Positions 1-10,271 of a stretch of DNA of 64,000 nucleotides are shown here, one piece after another (position 1 is the first letter of the stretch; each line of letters starts with the position of its first letter). Source of the DNA: Selaginella moellendorffii (lineage: Eukaryota > Streptophyta > Lycopodiopsida > Selaginellales > Selaginellaceae); the NCBI RefSeq assembly GCF_000143415.4, contig NW_003314262.1:4316349-4380348 (forward strand), given 5' to 3'. The translations under genes and the position numbers were made by a program. Under the pieces are notes generated by a model. The model was given only the letters and a program-made list of their open reading frames with translations. It had not been told where the DNA came from and did not search any database.

Positions 1-24
1 AAGATCCATCTTGAATCCTATCTT

Positions 25-501
25 TTGTTTCATGGTTTGTTGGGGATTGTGGATGGGACAGAGTCATCACCGGCTCCAGGCTCTGAGATGCGTGATTGGA
101 ACCTTCGGGATTCCAAGGCTAGAGGGAGTATTGCAATGTGTTTGTCCTTGAATGTTCTCTTTGCTGCCCCATTGATTCCAAAGTCCATTGTGGTAGAGCT
201 CTGGAAGTGGTTGAGCAACACCTACAGCACCAAAAGTGAAATGGATGTCTTCAACATCCATTCACAAATGGACTCCTTGATGCTAGAGGAAAATGGCAGT
301 ATCCAGACTCACACTGCCAAGCTCCATGGTTTTTTCACACAACTTGTGGCTACTGGGGTGAAGCACAGTCTCACGAATGAGCAGCAAAAGCTGTGGCTCT
401 ACAGGTCCTTGCCAGCTAGCTGCTCTCTCGCTTCATATGGCCTCAATGTTGCGAAGTCTCCTCACGGCATTTGCCTAAGTCATCATTGGTTGGAGAAGTA
501 G
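25..501 (+). pseudogene. Copia gag relic (UBN2-like)
   Basis: The open stretch holds a gag-like core near residues 70-130: IHSQMDSLMLEENGSIQTHT, then a KLHGFFTQL segment and LWLYRSLPAS. This matches the helix-rich gag_pre/UBN2 domain of plant copia elements, which packages element RNA in cytoplasmic particles. A stop ends it at 501. A further Cys-rich piece (CARCLEMGPLGSRLHC) at about 640-700 may be a worn zinc knuckle or pre-integrase segment. Confidence 0.7.
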
Positions 502-1387
502 GCTCTCAACTGCATTATGCTTCGCAAGCTTCTAGTGATGCCAAGGTGGCAAAACTGCATGCAACTGCAAATGCCTAGAAAGGGCAAAATTCTATGGCAT
601 CTAAGCGTGCCAAGCCTAGACTTGCCAATAATCAATGTGCTCGCTGCTTGGAGATGGGCCCACTAGGCTCGAGATTGCACTGCTCTAAAGCCTGTCAAGC
701 GATTAGCTACGACGGCAAAAACCAATCTGATGGAATTGCTATAGCAAATGAGGCTGCTAAGGAACTTTACAATGCAGAGGCAATTGCAGCACTAAGCAGG
801 TGGCTCCTAGACTCTAATTATACTAATCTTATGGGTAATAAGAAAAGTCTTTTTGAGTGTTATCAGCCGAGCATTGAAAAACATGGTATTCATTTAAGTG
901 ACAATACCACTATCCCCGTGGAAGGCATTGGGCAATTTTGGCTCTCACTTGATCATGGGAGGACCATGGCCTTTGATGGTCCCATGCATGTTTCCACCTT
1001 GTGACGAAATTTAATGTCCATCACCAAGATATGTGATCAAAATGCAATGGTAGTCTTTGATGCAAAGGGAGTCTCTTTGGTTGACTCTAGTGACTTTCAC
1101 ATGCTTGGTACACAATTGCTTCGTGGGTCACACATTGGGACTTGTATGAGATTATTGCTGCCGATCAAGTTTAGACCTTTCAAACTGTGGAGGTAGATTC
1201 TCATGTGGAGCTTTAGCATAAGAGACTTGGTTATGTCCATTATCAATCTTTTCAATGGATAAAATCCCAAGATATTGTTACTGGATTGGATTTCCAACGT
1301 ATCCCATCTACATTTTGAGAAGCTTGTGTTTTAAGCAAGCATCACCACCAGAATTTTTCATCGAGCAAGCATCAAGCAATTGGACTT

Positions 1388-1986
1388 TTGAACTTGGTCT
1401 ATTCTGATCTTTGCAGCCCTATGAATATGCCAAGTCATGATGGTGCTAGATATGACTATAGCCATCAAACATGCACTCACTTCTTGATGCGTAAGAGTGA
1501 TGCAATTGCTGCCTTTCAAATGTACAAGGCCTATGCTGAAAATCTCCTTGGTCGAAAGATAAAAGCTCTTCGAGTTGATGGTGGTTGTGAATACCTCAAC
1601 AATGAGCTTCAGGGCATCTATCATGATGTAGGTATACGATTGCAAGCCACAGCCTATTACACCCCCTAGCAATATGGTATTGCAGAAAAGAAGAATCACA
1701 CTTTTGTCAATGCTACTCACGCTTTGTTAGCTGATGCACATCTTGACAAGATGTTTTAGAAGCTAACTTGGGCTCTGCAATGCATGTCCAAAATCGCCTT
1801 GCCATGGCTGCTTTGGATGGAAAAACCCCTGAGGCATTTTGGATAGGTTCTACTCCTGATGTGTCCCACTTTCGGGTTTTTGGTTGTGCAGCATATGCAC
1901 ATACCCCTGATCAACTTCGGAAAAAGTTAGATCCCAAAAGTAAAAAATTCATCTTCGTACAAGACAACACCATTGGGAGAAAAGCT
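1388..1986 (+). pseudogene. Copia integrase core relic
   Basis: The piece starts with LVYSDLCSP, the first catalytic Asp of the copia integrase core. It continues with an RVDGGCEYLNNEL block, where the usual RSDNGGE motif is altered, and ends after FRVFGCAAYAHTP, a common copia signature. In-frame stops at about 1667-1669 and 1987-1989, plus a frame change between, break it. The family inserts element DNA into the chromosome; this copy cannot. Confidence 0.8.
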
Positions 1987-2556
1987 TAAAAGTTGTGGGA
2001 TCTTGCATCTTACAAAGCTTTTGTAAGCACAGACATCATGTTCAATGAAGATGACTTTCCTATGCCTACAGAAGCTCTTCAAGATCCTTCTTTCATTGCT
2101 GAGACTCAACTTGTTCCTTTGATCCCACTTATGGGAGATGGTCCACTTTTGCCTCCGCCTCAAAATCTTATTCATGAGTTGCCACTAGAGATTCCATTGG
2201 GGAATCCTCCACTTTTGGACATGCTTGAACCAGCTGATGCTCCTCCAGTCGAGGATAGGCCTCCGACACCTCCACCACCTTATTGATATCGTGGCATGCC
2301 TGATCCGATGCCAGTTCTTGATCACCCTCGGGAACGTCAGCCCTCATTGAAAGTCCGGGAAAATGCTAAAGCAGATGTTGCAGAGCTTGATGACTTTTGT
2401 GGCCTTGTTGACATTGGCATCCCCATGACCTATGATGAGGCCGTCTTAGGACCTGAGGCTCCATCTTGGATGGAAGCCATTGCGGAAGAAGTTTTTTACA
2501 TTCGGGTTAACGGAACTTATGTTTCAGTTGATTCAGCGCCATTGGGATGACGTGCT

Positions 2557-3961
2557 TTGGATCCAAAATGGATTTTTTCTAAAAAGTATGGGAAAGATGG
2601 TCAGGTTGTACATTATAAGGCACGGTTGGTTGTTCACAGTTTTCACCAAATTCATGGCCTTGACTACGATGAAACATTCTCACTGGTTGTAAAAATGGCC
2701 AGTCTTTATACTCTTTTTGCACTTGCGGCTGCTCGCAAATGGCAAGTCCACCATATGGATGTCAAAACTGCATTTTTGAATGGGGATTTGCAAGAGGACA
2801 TCTATATGCATATACCTCCTGATTTTGACTTATATAGCAATTGCGGAAAGCTTTGTATGGCCTAAAACAGAGCTCCTGTATTTGGTATCAAAAATTTGAT
2901 ACCATCCTACGTGCTCAAGGCTTTCATCATTGCCATGCTGATCATAATGTGTATGTGAATGGTCATGTTGAGAGCATGCTTATTGTGGCCCTCTACGTTG
3001 ATGATTTTCTCATTATGGGTGATGACATGGATGCCATTGTTGCTCTGAAAGCTGCCTTTAGTCAGCAATTCTAGATGAAGGACCTTGGCCAAGTCTCCTA
3101 CTATATACATATATACATATATATACATATATATACATTGGTTTTGAAGTCACATGTGATCCTGAGTCTGGTGGTTACATGTTTAGCCAGCGACATAAAG
3201 TCGAAGTCTTGCCGAATCGGTTTGGTATGCATGATTGCCACCCCATCAAGACCCCAATGGTTGCTGGTGCTATTGACCTCACAGTTGAGCAGTTTGGTGA
3301 GCCTCTACCCCCTGGGATTCCCTATCGACATCTCATTGGTTGCCTCATGTATTTGGCCATATGACTCACCCTGACATCATATATGTGACTATTGCCTTAA
3401 GTCAGTAAAACACATCACTAACCACCATACATTGGCAAGCTGCCAAGCGTATCATGAGATACCTCCAGGGCACTATGGACTACGGCATTGGTTATTCAGG
3501 GGGTGATGCATCATTGACATACTACATGGATGCTAGTTTTGCCAACAACAAAAGCCATCGCTCGACTTTTGGCATTTGCTTTTCCTTCTCAAGAGGTGCC
3601 ATCACATGGGCCTCCAAGCAACAATCTGTGGTGGCACTTTCTAGTGCAGAAGCAGAGTACATCGCACTCAATACTGGTAGCAGGGACGTGGTCTGGGCTC
3701 GATGGTTACTTGCTGAGCTGGGATGTGCACAAGCTGGCCCCACTACCTCTTGGTGTGACAACTGAAGCAGCATTGCCATGTCTAAGAAATTGGACTTTAA
3801 ATTGGACATTAAAGTCCAATTTCACTACGTGCATGAGTTGGTTGACAGTGGCACCCTGGCCATCCAACATCTCGGGACACAAGACATGCCAGCTGACCTT
3901 CTCACCAAGCCGTTGGGGCCACACCAGTTTCAGCTCCTACGTGACAGATTTAGTTTGGTGA
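2557..3961 (+). pseudogene. Copia reverse transcriptase and RNase H relic
   Basis: RT motifs appear in order: DPKWIFSKKYGKDG, YDETFSLVVKMAS, the HHMDVKTAFLNGDL block, KALYGLKQ and the catalytic YVDDFLI (about 2990-3015). The RNase H part includes YMDASFANNK and the SSAEAEYIAL block (about 3640-3670); a DLLTKPL tail lies near 3895. Stops and frame changes occur at about 2863, 3072, 3362 and 3763. An ATATAC-type microsatellite at about 3101-3139 stands where the expected YLG follows QVSYY. Confidence 0.9.
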
Positions 3962-3974
3962 GTGGCTTCGGTTT

Positions 3975-4087
3975 GGGGGGGAGTGTTACACAACACACTT
4001 TGCCACGTGGACATTAGGGTTTTCCTGTTCTATCTGCACTTTGATCCCGATTTGTCTCAGAGCTGTAAAACGTTGAATAATGTTGCA
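3975..4087 (+). repeat. Copia polypurine tract and start of 3' LTR
   Basis: GGGGGGGAG at 3975-3983 is followed at once by TGTTACACAACACAC, the usual polypurine tract next to an LTR starting with TG. The LTR holds a G-box core CCACGTGG near 4003-4010. It seems cut short, as cassette sequence (CCATCGCAGCCGGGG) begins at about 4089. Confidence 0.65.
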
Positions 4088-4088
4088 T

Positions 4089-4380
4089 GCCATCGCAGCC
4101 GGGGAGCTCTGCCTGGACAAGCCTGCTTGCTTCTTGCCAGATCCATAGCAACGCATGGCAAGCCGCCAGAGCCGGGCGGTATGCTAAAGCACCAGTTTTG
4201 CTCACCAATGTCCTCGTCGAGAGTCACTAAGTGTCGATGAAGAACACAAAACAATATCCTCCATGTAGAGCTGTAAAACGTTGAATATTGTTGTGACGCT
4301 TCGATACTGTCAACTTGAAATTTGTAGCAAAATAGCCTGTTCTCACAGGAGCAGCGTTTCACAGACGTCAAATTCATATT
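4089..4380. repeat. Scrambled cassette pieces (PPR fragment and GT29 exons)
   Basis: Bases 4089-4230 match the PPR/GT29 3' junction seen at about 15669-15800. Bases 4286-4380 match two GT29 exons seen at about 17168-17300. The roughly 1.3 kb between these two parts in the intact cassette is missing. In its place is about 55 bp ending in AGCTGTAAAACGTTGAATA, which repeats an LTR piece at 4061-4079. This is the remnant of a further cassette on the left, cut by the copia insertion and a deletion. Confidence 0.7.
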
Positions 4381-4607
4381 CTAGTGGCTCGTAGATTTTA
4401 GATTGCCTCCTTAATATATTTCTATGTCGTGAGCCATAAAACTTTTTAACTTATTGTCTTTATAGTCCTACTGTGACGCATTTAACCTCACAGTAGTGTT
4501 CGTCAGCGAATTGTTGTTAACAAACAAGTACCAAGAAAAAAATTAAAGAAAGCACAAACATCGGATTCCATTTTTTTTATGTTCCCATGCGCTCCACGTT
4601 GTGGTAG

Positions 4608-4615
4608 TATAAAAT
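4608..4615 (+). promoter_or_regulatory. TATA box of lectin copy A
   Basis: TATAAAAT lies 62 bp before the ATG at 4670. The surrounding CCCATGCGCTCCACG block is shared with the promoters of the copies at 10272 and 20680, so these belong to one promoter type. Confidence 0.6.
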
Positions 4616-4669
4616 GGCGTACTTTCCAGCCTAACGCTCACTCCTCTCTAGTGTGTTTCTTATAAGATC

Positions 4670-5708
4670 ATGGCTCTCACAGCAGCTCCAAAGTTCTACA
4701 GCATCGAATCAGTTGCTTATCCTGGCTACTATGTTACTCAGCAAGGCACCCAGATTGTTCTCAAGTCCAAGGACGCGCTCAATCCCTTCCAGGTAATCCG
4801 TGATCCAGATCTAGAACTTATCAAGATCACGTAGAACTTATCAAAGTTTTTATCATCTTGGTTTTGATGGGTAACTCTTCTGCAGCTGTGTTTGCTCAAA
4901 ATGAAATGAAAGGCTAGACTATGATCCGGCTGTCGAGGACGATTCTCTCCTCTGGTCTGTTGGCCAAAGCTCGGACGATCAAGTTTCGATCACAATGACT
5001 GTGCCGGTGGTGACATCCACCAGCGGTGGAAGCTCCCGGTGGAAGCTCGTCACTTACGGTAATCCTCTGGACTTGTGGCCAATTCCCTTTGATCTTCTCG
5101 TTGTGCTGCACAGAGCCTTCTCAAGTGTACAGGATTCTGTGTCACTGGTTTGGGAAGTACTTGACTTGGAAGCCGTCACTTTCAAGGATGCAATCAAGCA
5201 CAACGACGAGACAAATGTGGTTGCTGTTAGTCCAAACAACATTTCTCTCAACGGCATGGTTTGTAACTTTGATCTGACACTATCATCTTGGATCTCACAT
5301 GTGTTATCATAATAGATATGGTACAAGGTCCCCGCCAGAGGCCGAGACGATACCACGTACTTCACTCGTTCATCCTCATAAACAAGGTGACTGGTTTAGC
5401 ACTCAAAGGGTCAACAAAGCCGGGAGACAAGGTACTCTTTGAAAACTTTGAGGAACTTTGCAAACTAAACTTGACGATCATCGCAGGTGCTATTGACTCA
5501 ATATGATCCTCTCGACTACGACTTCATGTGGTCTGAGAACCGATTTCAGGCTTCAAACACGGACTATCTCGCGATCAATCTGGATGGAACAAATTTGCAG
5601 TGGGCTCTGCAGAACGATGATCAGTACCAGAACAGTGCGTGGTACCGGCATCTGCAAACCAAGGATATCTAGGCCTGGAAATTCAATCCAGTGGTGGCAG
5701 GCAGTTAA
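4670..5708 (+). pseudogene. Lectin copy A, EUL-like, broken
   Basis: Exon 1 is intact (MALTAAPKFYSIES, ending NPFQ before GTAATC). Exon 2 is almost wholly missing: after GCAGCTGTG the sequence jumps to the exon 3 region. Exon 3 has lost 57 nt (in frame) after ATGACTG. Exon 4 has lost about 13 nt after TTGGAAGC, shifting the frame. The last exon lost about 19 nt at GGTACC-GGCATC and stops early at GATATCTAG. The last-exon defect is shared exactly with the copy at 24411, so the two are close relatives or were homogenised. Confidence 0.9.
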
Positions 5709-5809
5709 CCATGAACCATGCTGTACTCATTACCAGTTTTCTTCTTGCAAATAAAACTCCCTGTTTGATCATGATCGGCTCGATCATCGTCTCTGCAAAC
5801 ACGATGATC

Positions 5810-6330
5810 TCAGGCTAATCTCCGGCAAGATCGCCTCAGCTCCCAGGATCTTCGAGATGTCCCCCGACTTCGTAAGCCCAAAGCGGCGATGTCTAGATTC
5901 TTCCACACCATGCCGGCTCGCAGCGGCGTCTTGTGCTCCAGGCCTGGCCAGAAAGATCTTGTTGGATCGAAGTCCTGTCTCTTGGAACTGTCTCTTGGAT
6001 GATCGCGATTTACGGCCAAGCTGGTCGAATCGTCCGGTCCATCAAGATCATCCACAGCTTCCACCTGAAAGGAATGCTGCCGGATCAAGCCACGTTCGTC
6101 TGCGTTCTAGCTGCGTGTAGCCACGCTGGTCTGCTCGAAGTTGCGTACGAGATCTTCTGTTCCATCACTGTAAATTACGGGCTTTCCTTGCTCGGAGATC
6201 ACTGCCGCTGCATGGTTGATCTCCTCGGATGCTCTGGCAGGAAGAGGCCGATGCATGCCATCGCAGCCGGGGAGCTCTGCCTGGACGAGCCTGTTAGCTT
6301 CTTGCCGGATCCATAGTGACGCACGGCGAG
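5810..6330 (+). pseudogene. PPR protein fragment (cassette 1)
   Basis: A frame of about 120 residues holds the PLS-type PPR signature VSWMIAIYGQAGRIVRS, then LPDQATFVCVLAACSHAGLL and CRCMVDLLGCSG. These are end-of-protein PPR repeats of plant organelle RNA-binding proteins. The frame is lost near 6240, while a downstream piece still reads SLLASCRIHSDARRAARAG in another frame. There is no N-terminal repeat run and no start, so this is a gene fragment copied with the array. The same fragment recurs at 15218 and 25656. Confidence 0.85.
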
Positions 6331-6386
6331 CTGCCAGAGCCGGGCAGTATGCTAAAGCGCCAGTGTTGCGTCCTCGTCGAGAGTCA

Positions 6387-7548
6387 CTAAGATTTTTTTT
6401 GTTTCCCATGGCTGCGCTGCTGCTCCCGCTGTGGTCTGATGCACACCAGGTCCTCGAGCTTGTTGCCATCGATCTTGTACATCGTGACGCCTTCCATGGC
6501 GCGGTAACGGTGTTGAGCTTGACTTCTCAGGGAGTTCACGTTTGTTTTCTCCCACTTTGCGTAGTTTGAGTTCTTGCGGGTCTCGCTCAGGTCTTTTGAT
6601 CCTGACAGGCGTCCATTTCGAGATGAACTTCCCCATACTTTGCAGTTCCTGAAAGCTCCCTGGTCTTTGCCTGGCTTTCGTTTGAGTCCCATTGCTGCGT
6701 AGTAGGCTGCGTTTACTGTCGCTCGGGTCGGAATGACCGACCAGTCTTGCTTTCTGGCTTCTCGCATTGGAGAATACAGCCTCATTGTCTGTATACACGG
6801 AGACTATCAATGATAATCCATAGTCGTTTTTCTTACCCCGAGGCATTCCAACAGTTGATAGTAGGCTCTGCCTTGTAGTGGATTGTGTCCCTTGCGAGGA
6901 GCCGAGAAGTAACGAGTCCTATAGATGAAAAGAATGGTACAATGATAAGAAGTTGGAAGAAGTGTGAGTCAATACCATTCCGTGTAGCCTGGATCCACCG
7001 TAAAACCATACATATCCACCGAGTCACACATTGACAAGGCGAGCTCCAAAGACTTAATGCCTGTCCCTTTCGCTCCCCTGCCTCATTGAGCATCTATCTC
7101 CTTTCCAAACTCCGTCTTTAAAAGGGCTCCCGAGTTTCCCACCACCGCACACGTCCTAAACTGGCGCGGCCAAAACGGTGGCTTTGAAAAAGAAAGCATT
7201 GAAGTATCACTATTCTCCAACGAAGAAAACAAAGGCAAGAACATATAAGATCGAGAAAACTTACCACGCATTTTTGGACTTGACGCTGGAATGAATCAAG
7301 CGTAGAAGCGTCTCGATCTCACAAGAAAAAGAAAAATCCTGGGCGCTGCAAGCCTACATTTCTCCCGCAACAAAGATCGATCGATCCACATCCAACAATC
7401 GCAGCGAGATACCTTCCAAGAAGAAGAGCCCTTGGGGCGCCAGGAACAGGAGGCAGATCAAGGACACCAGCGCCGCAATCGCGAGTGGGAGCGACAGTAG
7501 CAAGGCTGACTGCCGCCGCTGCTGCTTGGGCGGCTGCTTCCACGCCAT
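6387..7548 (-). pseudogene. GT29 sialyltransferase-like copy 1, internally deleted
   Basis: The C-terminal exon (about 6387-6785), the two sialylmotif S exons ([12 protein letters not shown] and [12 protein letters not shown]) and the N-terminal membrane anchor exon (MAWKQPP, 7548) are present. Two deletions removed the middle. At about 7079 the sequence jumps from the S-motif exon into the L-motif exon (about 360 bp lost relative to 16491-16853). At about 7186 it jumps from the L-motif exon to the intron before exon 2 (about 490 bp lost). It cannot make a working enzyme. Confidence 0.88.
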
Positions 7549-7659
7549 TTTTCGCCCCCTCCTACGCACGGATCAAGCGAGCTCCTCCCTGTAAACCTAG
7601 CTCGGGGAGCAATGCTCAGCTGTCAGATTAAAGCAGGCTCAGTTAATTAATATGTTAAT

Positions 7660-7719
7660 GGAGGTATAGCTCAGCGGCTGCAGTCCGACAGGTCACCAGT
7701 TCAATCCTGGTTGCATCCT
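7660..7719 (+). pseudogene. tRNA-Cys pseudogene (12-nt deletion)
   Basis: The sequence starts GGAGGTATAGCTCAGCGG like the intact gene at 28354, but lacks TAGAGCAATCGG. This removes the 3' half of the D arm and the 5' half of the anticodon stem. The missing piece ends in the same CGG as the sequence before it, consistent with slippage between short repeats. The acceptor 3' strand is also changed (TGCATCC for TGCCTCC). Confidence 0.9.
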
Positions 7720-7884
7720 TCGCCAATAATTTCTTCTATCAAAACAAATCTGTCAGCGTTGGTCTTTATAAGCTGGACGCCACCATCGATAACCTTTCAA
7801 CCAACGCTACAAATGGCAGGCACAAAGTCAGTGTAAGTGGAAGGCAGTGTAAGACACATGGGATAATGCGAGAGAAGCTGCCAC

Positions 7885-7892
7885 TATATAAA
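7885..7892 (+). promoter_or_regulatory. TATA box of lectin copy B
   Basis: TATATAAA lies 95 bp before the ATG at 7980, in the block CCACTATATAAATTGGCATA that is identical upstream of the copies at 18393 and 33869. This promoter type differs from that of the copies at 10272 and 20680. Confidence 0.65.
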
Positions 7893-7979
7893 TTGGCATA
7901 CGTTCAAAGAGCTCTATAACTTCACACTCACCCCTTTGGCTTCTCAAAAGCTTTAGTCTTTTCTTAAGAGTTTAGAGAC

Positions 7980-9266
7980 ATGGCTCTCACAGCAGCTCCA
8001 AAGTTCTACACCATCGAGTCCGCTGCTTATCCTGGCTATTGCATTACTCAGCAAGGCACCCAGATTGTTCTCAGGTCCAAGGACGCGCTCAACCCCTTCC
8101 AGGTAAAATCTTTGAAAACTTTGCCGGTTGTCGATCATCATGGGAAACTCTTGTGCAGCTGTGGTACCGGGATGAGTCATGGAACTTGCTGAACCAGGAC
8201 TCCGCGTTCGTGTTTGTAAACCACGGCTCTAAGAAAGCTCTCCGGTCCCAGGCACACTCAACGTCTCGAAGCAAGGTAAACAGAAAACAGTATTCATACT
8301 ATACACTGTTGCTGATCATATGGAATTTTGATGGCAAAAGGCTACTATTGGAGACTATGATCCGGCAGTCCAAGACGATTATCTCCTGTGGCGTATTTCC
8401 GGGAGCCACGAAAATCAAGTCTTGATCACCATGACTGGAAACAAGTCATTTTTTCTGAGCCACACTTCCTCAAGTGCTAGCTTCAAGGATGGGGTGCCAG
8501 TGGTGACATCCAACAGCGATGGAAACTCCCACTGGAAGCTCGTCACTTACGGTAAGCTCATGAATCATATGATTTGTTCTTCTCGGTTGTGGCTCATATA
8601 TATGATGATGATGCACAGAGCCTTCTCAAGAGTACAGGATTCTATGCCACTGGGTTGGGCAGTACTTGACTTGGAAGCAGCAAAATGTGGATGTAACTTT
8701 CAAGAATGCAATCAAGCACAACGACGAGACAAATGTGGTGGCTATTCATCCAAGCAACGTTCCTCTCGACGGCATGGTTTGTACTTTTGTCGTTCTTTGT
8801 AATCTTATCTCATTCTATTCGATTACATATAGACATGGTACAAGGTTCCCGCTGGAGGAAGAGATGATACCACGTACTTCACCTCGTTCGTTCTCATAAA
8901 CAAGGTGACTGGTCTTGCTCTCAAGGGGTCAACCAAGCCGGGAGACAAGGTAACTAGTGCACACTGTTGAAAACTTGAAGAAGTTCGCAAACTAAACGAA
9001 TTGGATGATCATGGCAGGTGCTCTTGACTCAATATGATCCTCTCGACTACGGTTTCGTGTGGTCTGAGAACCGATTCCAGGCTTCACTCACGGACCATCT
9101 CGCGATCAATCTGGATGGAACCAACTTGCAGTGGGCTCTGCAGAACGACGATCAGTACCAGAACAGTGCGTGGTATCATCCTCTCGTGCTTCGCCCGGCA
9201 TCTGCAAACCAAGTATTTAATACGCAGCAGGCCTGGAAATTCAATCCAGTGGTGGCAGGGAATTGA
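7980..9266 (+). CDS. Two-domain EUL-like lectin, copy B
   Basis: Six exons: 7980-8102, 8159-8275, 8341-8551, 8619-8776, 8833-8949, 9018-9266, all with GT-AG borders and a continuous frame, giving 324 residues. The protein has two similar halves of about 150 residues. FVFVNHGSKKALRS...DYDPAVQDDYLLW in the first matches FVLINKVTGLALKG...YDPLDYGFVWSENR in the second. That pattern (a VNK-type strand, then Y-P-x-Y...LW) resembles Euonymus-lectin (EUL) beta-trefoil domains, which bind sugars in the cytosol and nucleus. No signal peptide is seen. Start chosen at ACATGG, shared by three copies. Nearly identical to the gene at 18393. The EUL assignment rests on remembered resemblance; ricin-B-like is the alternative fold label. 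Confidence 0.85.
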
Positions 9267-9484
9267 CTATCAGCCATGTTGTATACATAAGGGACCGCTT
9301 ACCACTTTTCTTCTTGCAAATAACAAGACTTTTCACGGGAAAAAGAAGCTGAGCACTCCCCATTTGTTTCCTTTTTCCCATGGAAGCCATGAGTTTTCGT
9401 TCATTTCCAGTGTCTGCAAGGATCGAAGATTTAAGAAAAAACAAAAACATTATGACTATCGAAGTGTACTATCATTCCATATAG
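9267..9484. other. Lectin B 3' flank with SNARE-locus relic
   Basis: No gene is seen. The stretch at about 9390-9440 (TTTTCGTTCATTTCCAG then TGTCTGCAAGGAT) matches the DNA beside the Qb-SNARE exon fragment at 35850-35900. The downstream flank therefore came from the same ancestral locus before the exon was lost. Confidence 0.5.
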
Positions 9485-10140
9485 ACCATAAAACCATACA
9501 TATCCACCGAGTCTAGAATTTACTACGTACCAGATCCCTTTGCAACCTCAAGCAGGTTTCTTACAACTCCACGAGCATCAACCGAAAACTCCGTTTCATG
9601 GCAACATGCTTTGTGTATTTCTGTGAAATGTAAAATAAATAAATAAATCAACTTTTGTGAGCTCTCAGTAAGATGCAAGCTCTAGATGATTACCGTGGTC
9701 ACTGGTGCCTCATTGTCTCAGATGACAATATCGCGAGCATCTGTCTCCTTTCCAAACTCCGTCTTCCAAGTTTCCCACCTGTCTCAAACTGGCGCGGCCA
9801 AAACAATGGCTTTGGCGATAGTATATGTTCTTGGAACAGTTAGCTGCACCCCTGCACAACGATATAAAAACCATCCATCAACGTGAAGCTTAGCTTACAG
9901 TTGTGCTATTCGTTTCGCAGCGTAGTCCATCCAGCCATCGGGACGTTTCCGATGCTGCAACCTCAAAGTGTTACTTCCAGAGCAATGAAGAGCAAGAAAG
10001 ACCGATCAATTCACATCCAACAATCGCGGCAAGATCTTGCCTCACCTTCGCAGATCAGGGACGCCAGCGCCGCAATCGCTGCCGGCTGCTTCTACGCCAT
10101 TTCTCGCTCCCTCCTCCCTCGCATTCTCTGTAAACCTAGC
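9485..10140 (-). pseudogene. GT29 sialyltransferase-like copy 2, heavily decayed
   Basis: Pieces of the GT29 gene remain in the correct order. There is a scrap of the S-motif exon (about 9485-9513), the exon matching [11 protein letters not shown] (about 9525-9640), the sialylmotif L exon (about 9690-9860, with several deletions) and part of the exon holding YRNVTT (about 9895-9950). A shortened N-terminal anchor exon ends near 10140. Many small deletions and substitutions remove any reading frame. It lies antisense between two intact lectin genes, the cassette position of GT29. Confidence 0.8.
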
Positions 10141-10190
10141 CAATCGCCTGCAGTCCGATAGGTGACTAGTTCGATCCTAGTTGCCTCCTT
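10141..10190 (+). pseudogene. tRNA-Cys relic, 3' two-thirds
   Basis: CAATCGCCTGCAGTCCGATA keeps the anticodon arm with GCA, and GACTAGTTCGATCCTAGTTG keeps the T arm and part of the acceptor strand. The 5' third (acceptor strand and D arm) is missing. Confidence 0.8.
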
Positions 10191-10228
10191 ATCCGATGAA
10201 TCCCATGCGCTCCACGAGGTTGTGGTGG

Positions 10229-10236
10229 TATAAAAT
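10229..10236 (+). promoter_or_regulatory. TATA box of lectin copy C
   Basis: TATAAAAT lies 43 bp before the ATG at 10272, in the CCCATGCGCTCCACGAGG block. The duplicate at 20637 has TACAAAAT. The short distance implies a 5' leader of only about 10-15 nt if this box is used. Confidence 0.55.
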
Positions 10237-10271
10237 GGGCCTAGATCTCAGAGTTACTCTAGATCTTAAGA

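Larger units (their letters stand above)
1..4087 (+). mobile_element. Decayed Ty1/copia retrotransposon, 3' part
   Basis: Copia-order coding relics run on the plus strand: gag (UBN2-like), a Cys-rich patch, integrase, reverse transcriptase, RNase H, then a polypurine tract and an LTR start. The gag relic begins near base 25, so the 5' LTR lies left of the window. Reading is broken by many stops and frame changes, so the element cannot act on its own. The integrase-to-RT-to-RNase H order separates it from gypsy elements. The right end is set at 4087, where TTGCA meets DNA matching the lectin-array cassette. That end is tentative because LTR-like sequence recurs near 4266-4286. Confidence 0.9.

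Noticed and set aside
3522-3924. Minus-strand frames over the copia RNase H
   Set aside because: They are shadows of the RNase H coding strand; no independent motifs.
5857-6120. Pro/Arg-rich frames overlapping the PPR fragment
   Set aside because: They are alternate frames of the GC-rich PPR relic; the PPR frame has the recognisable motifs.
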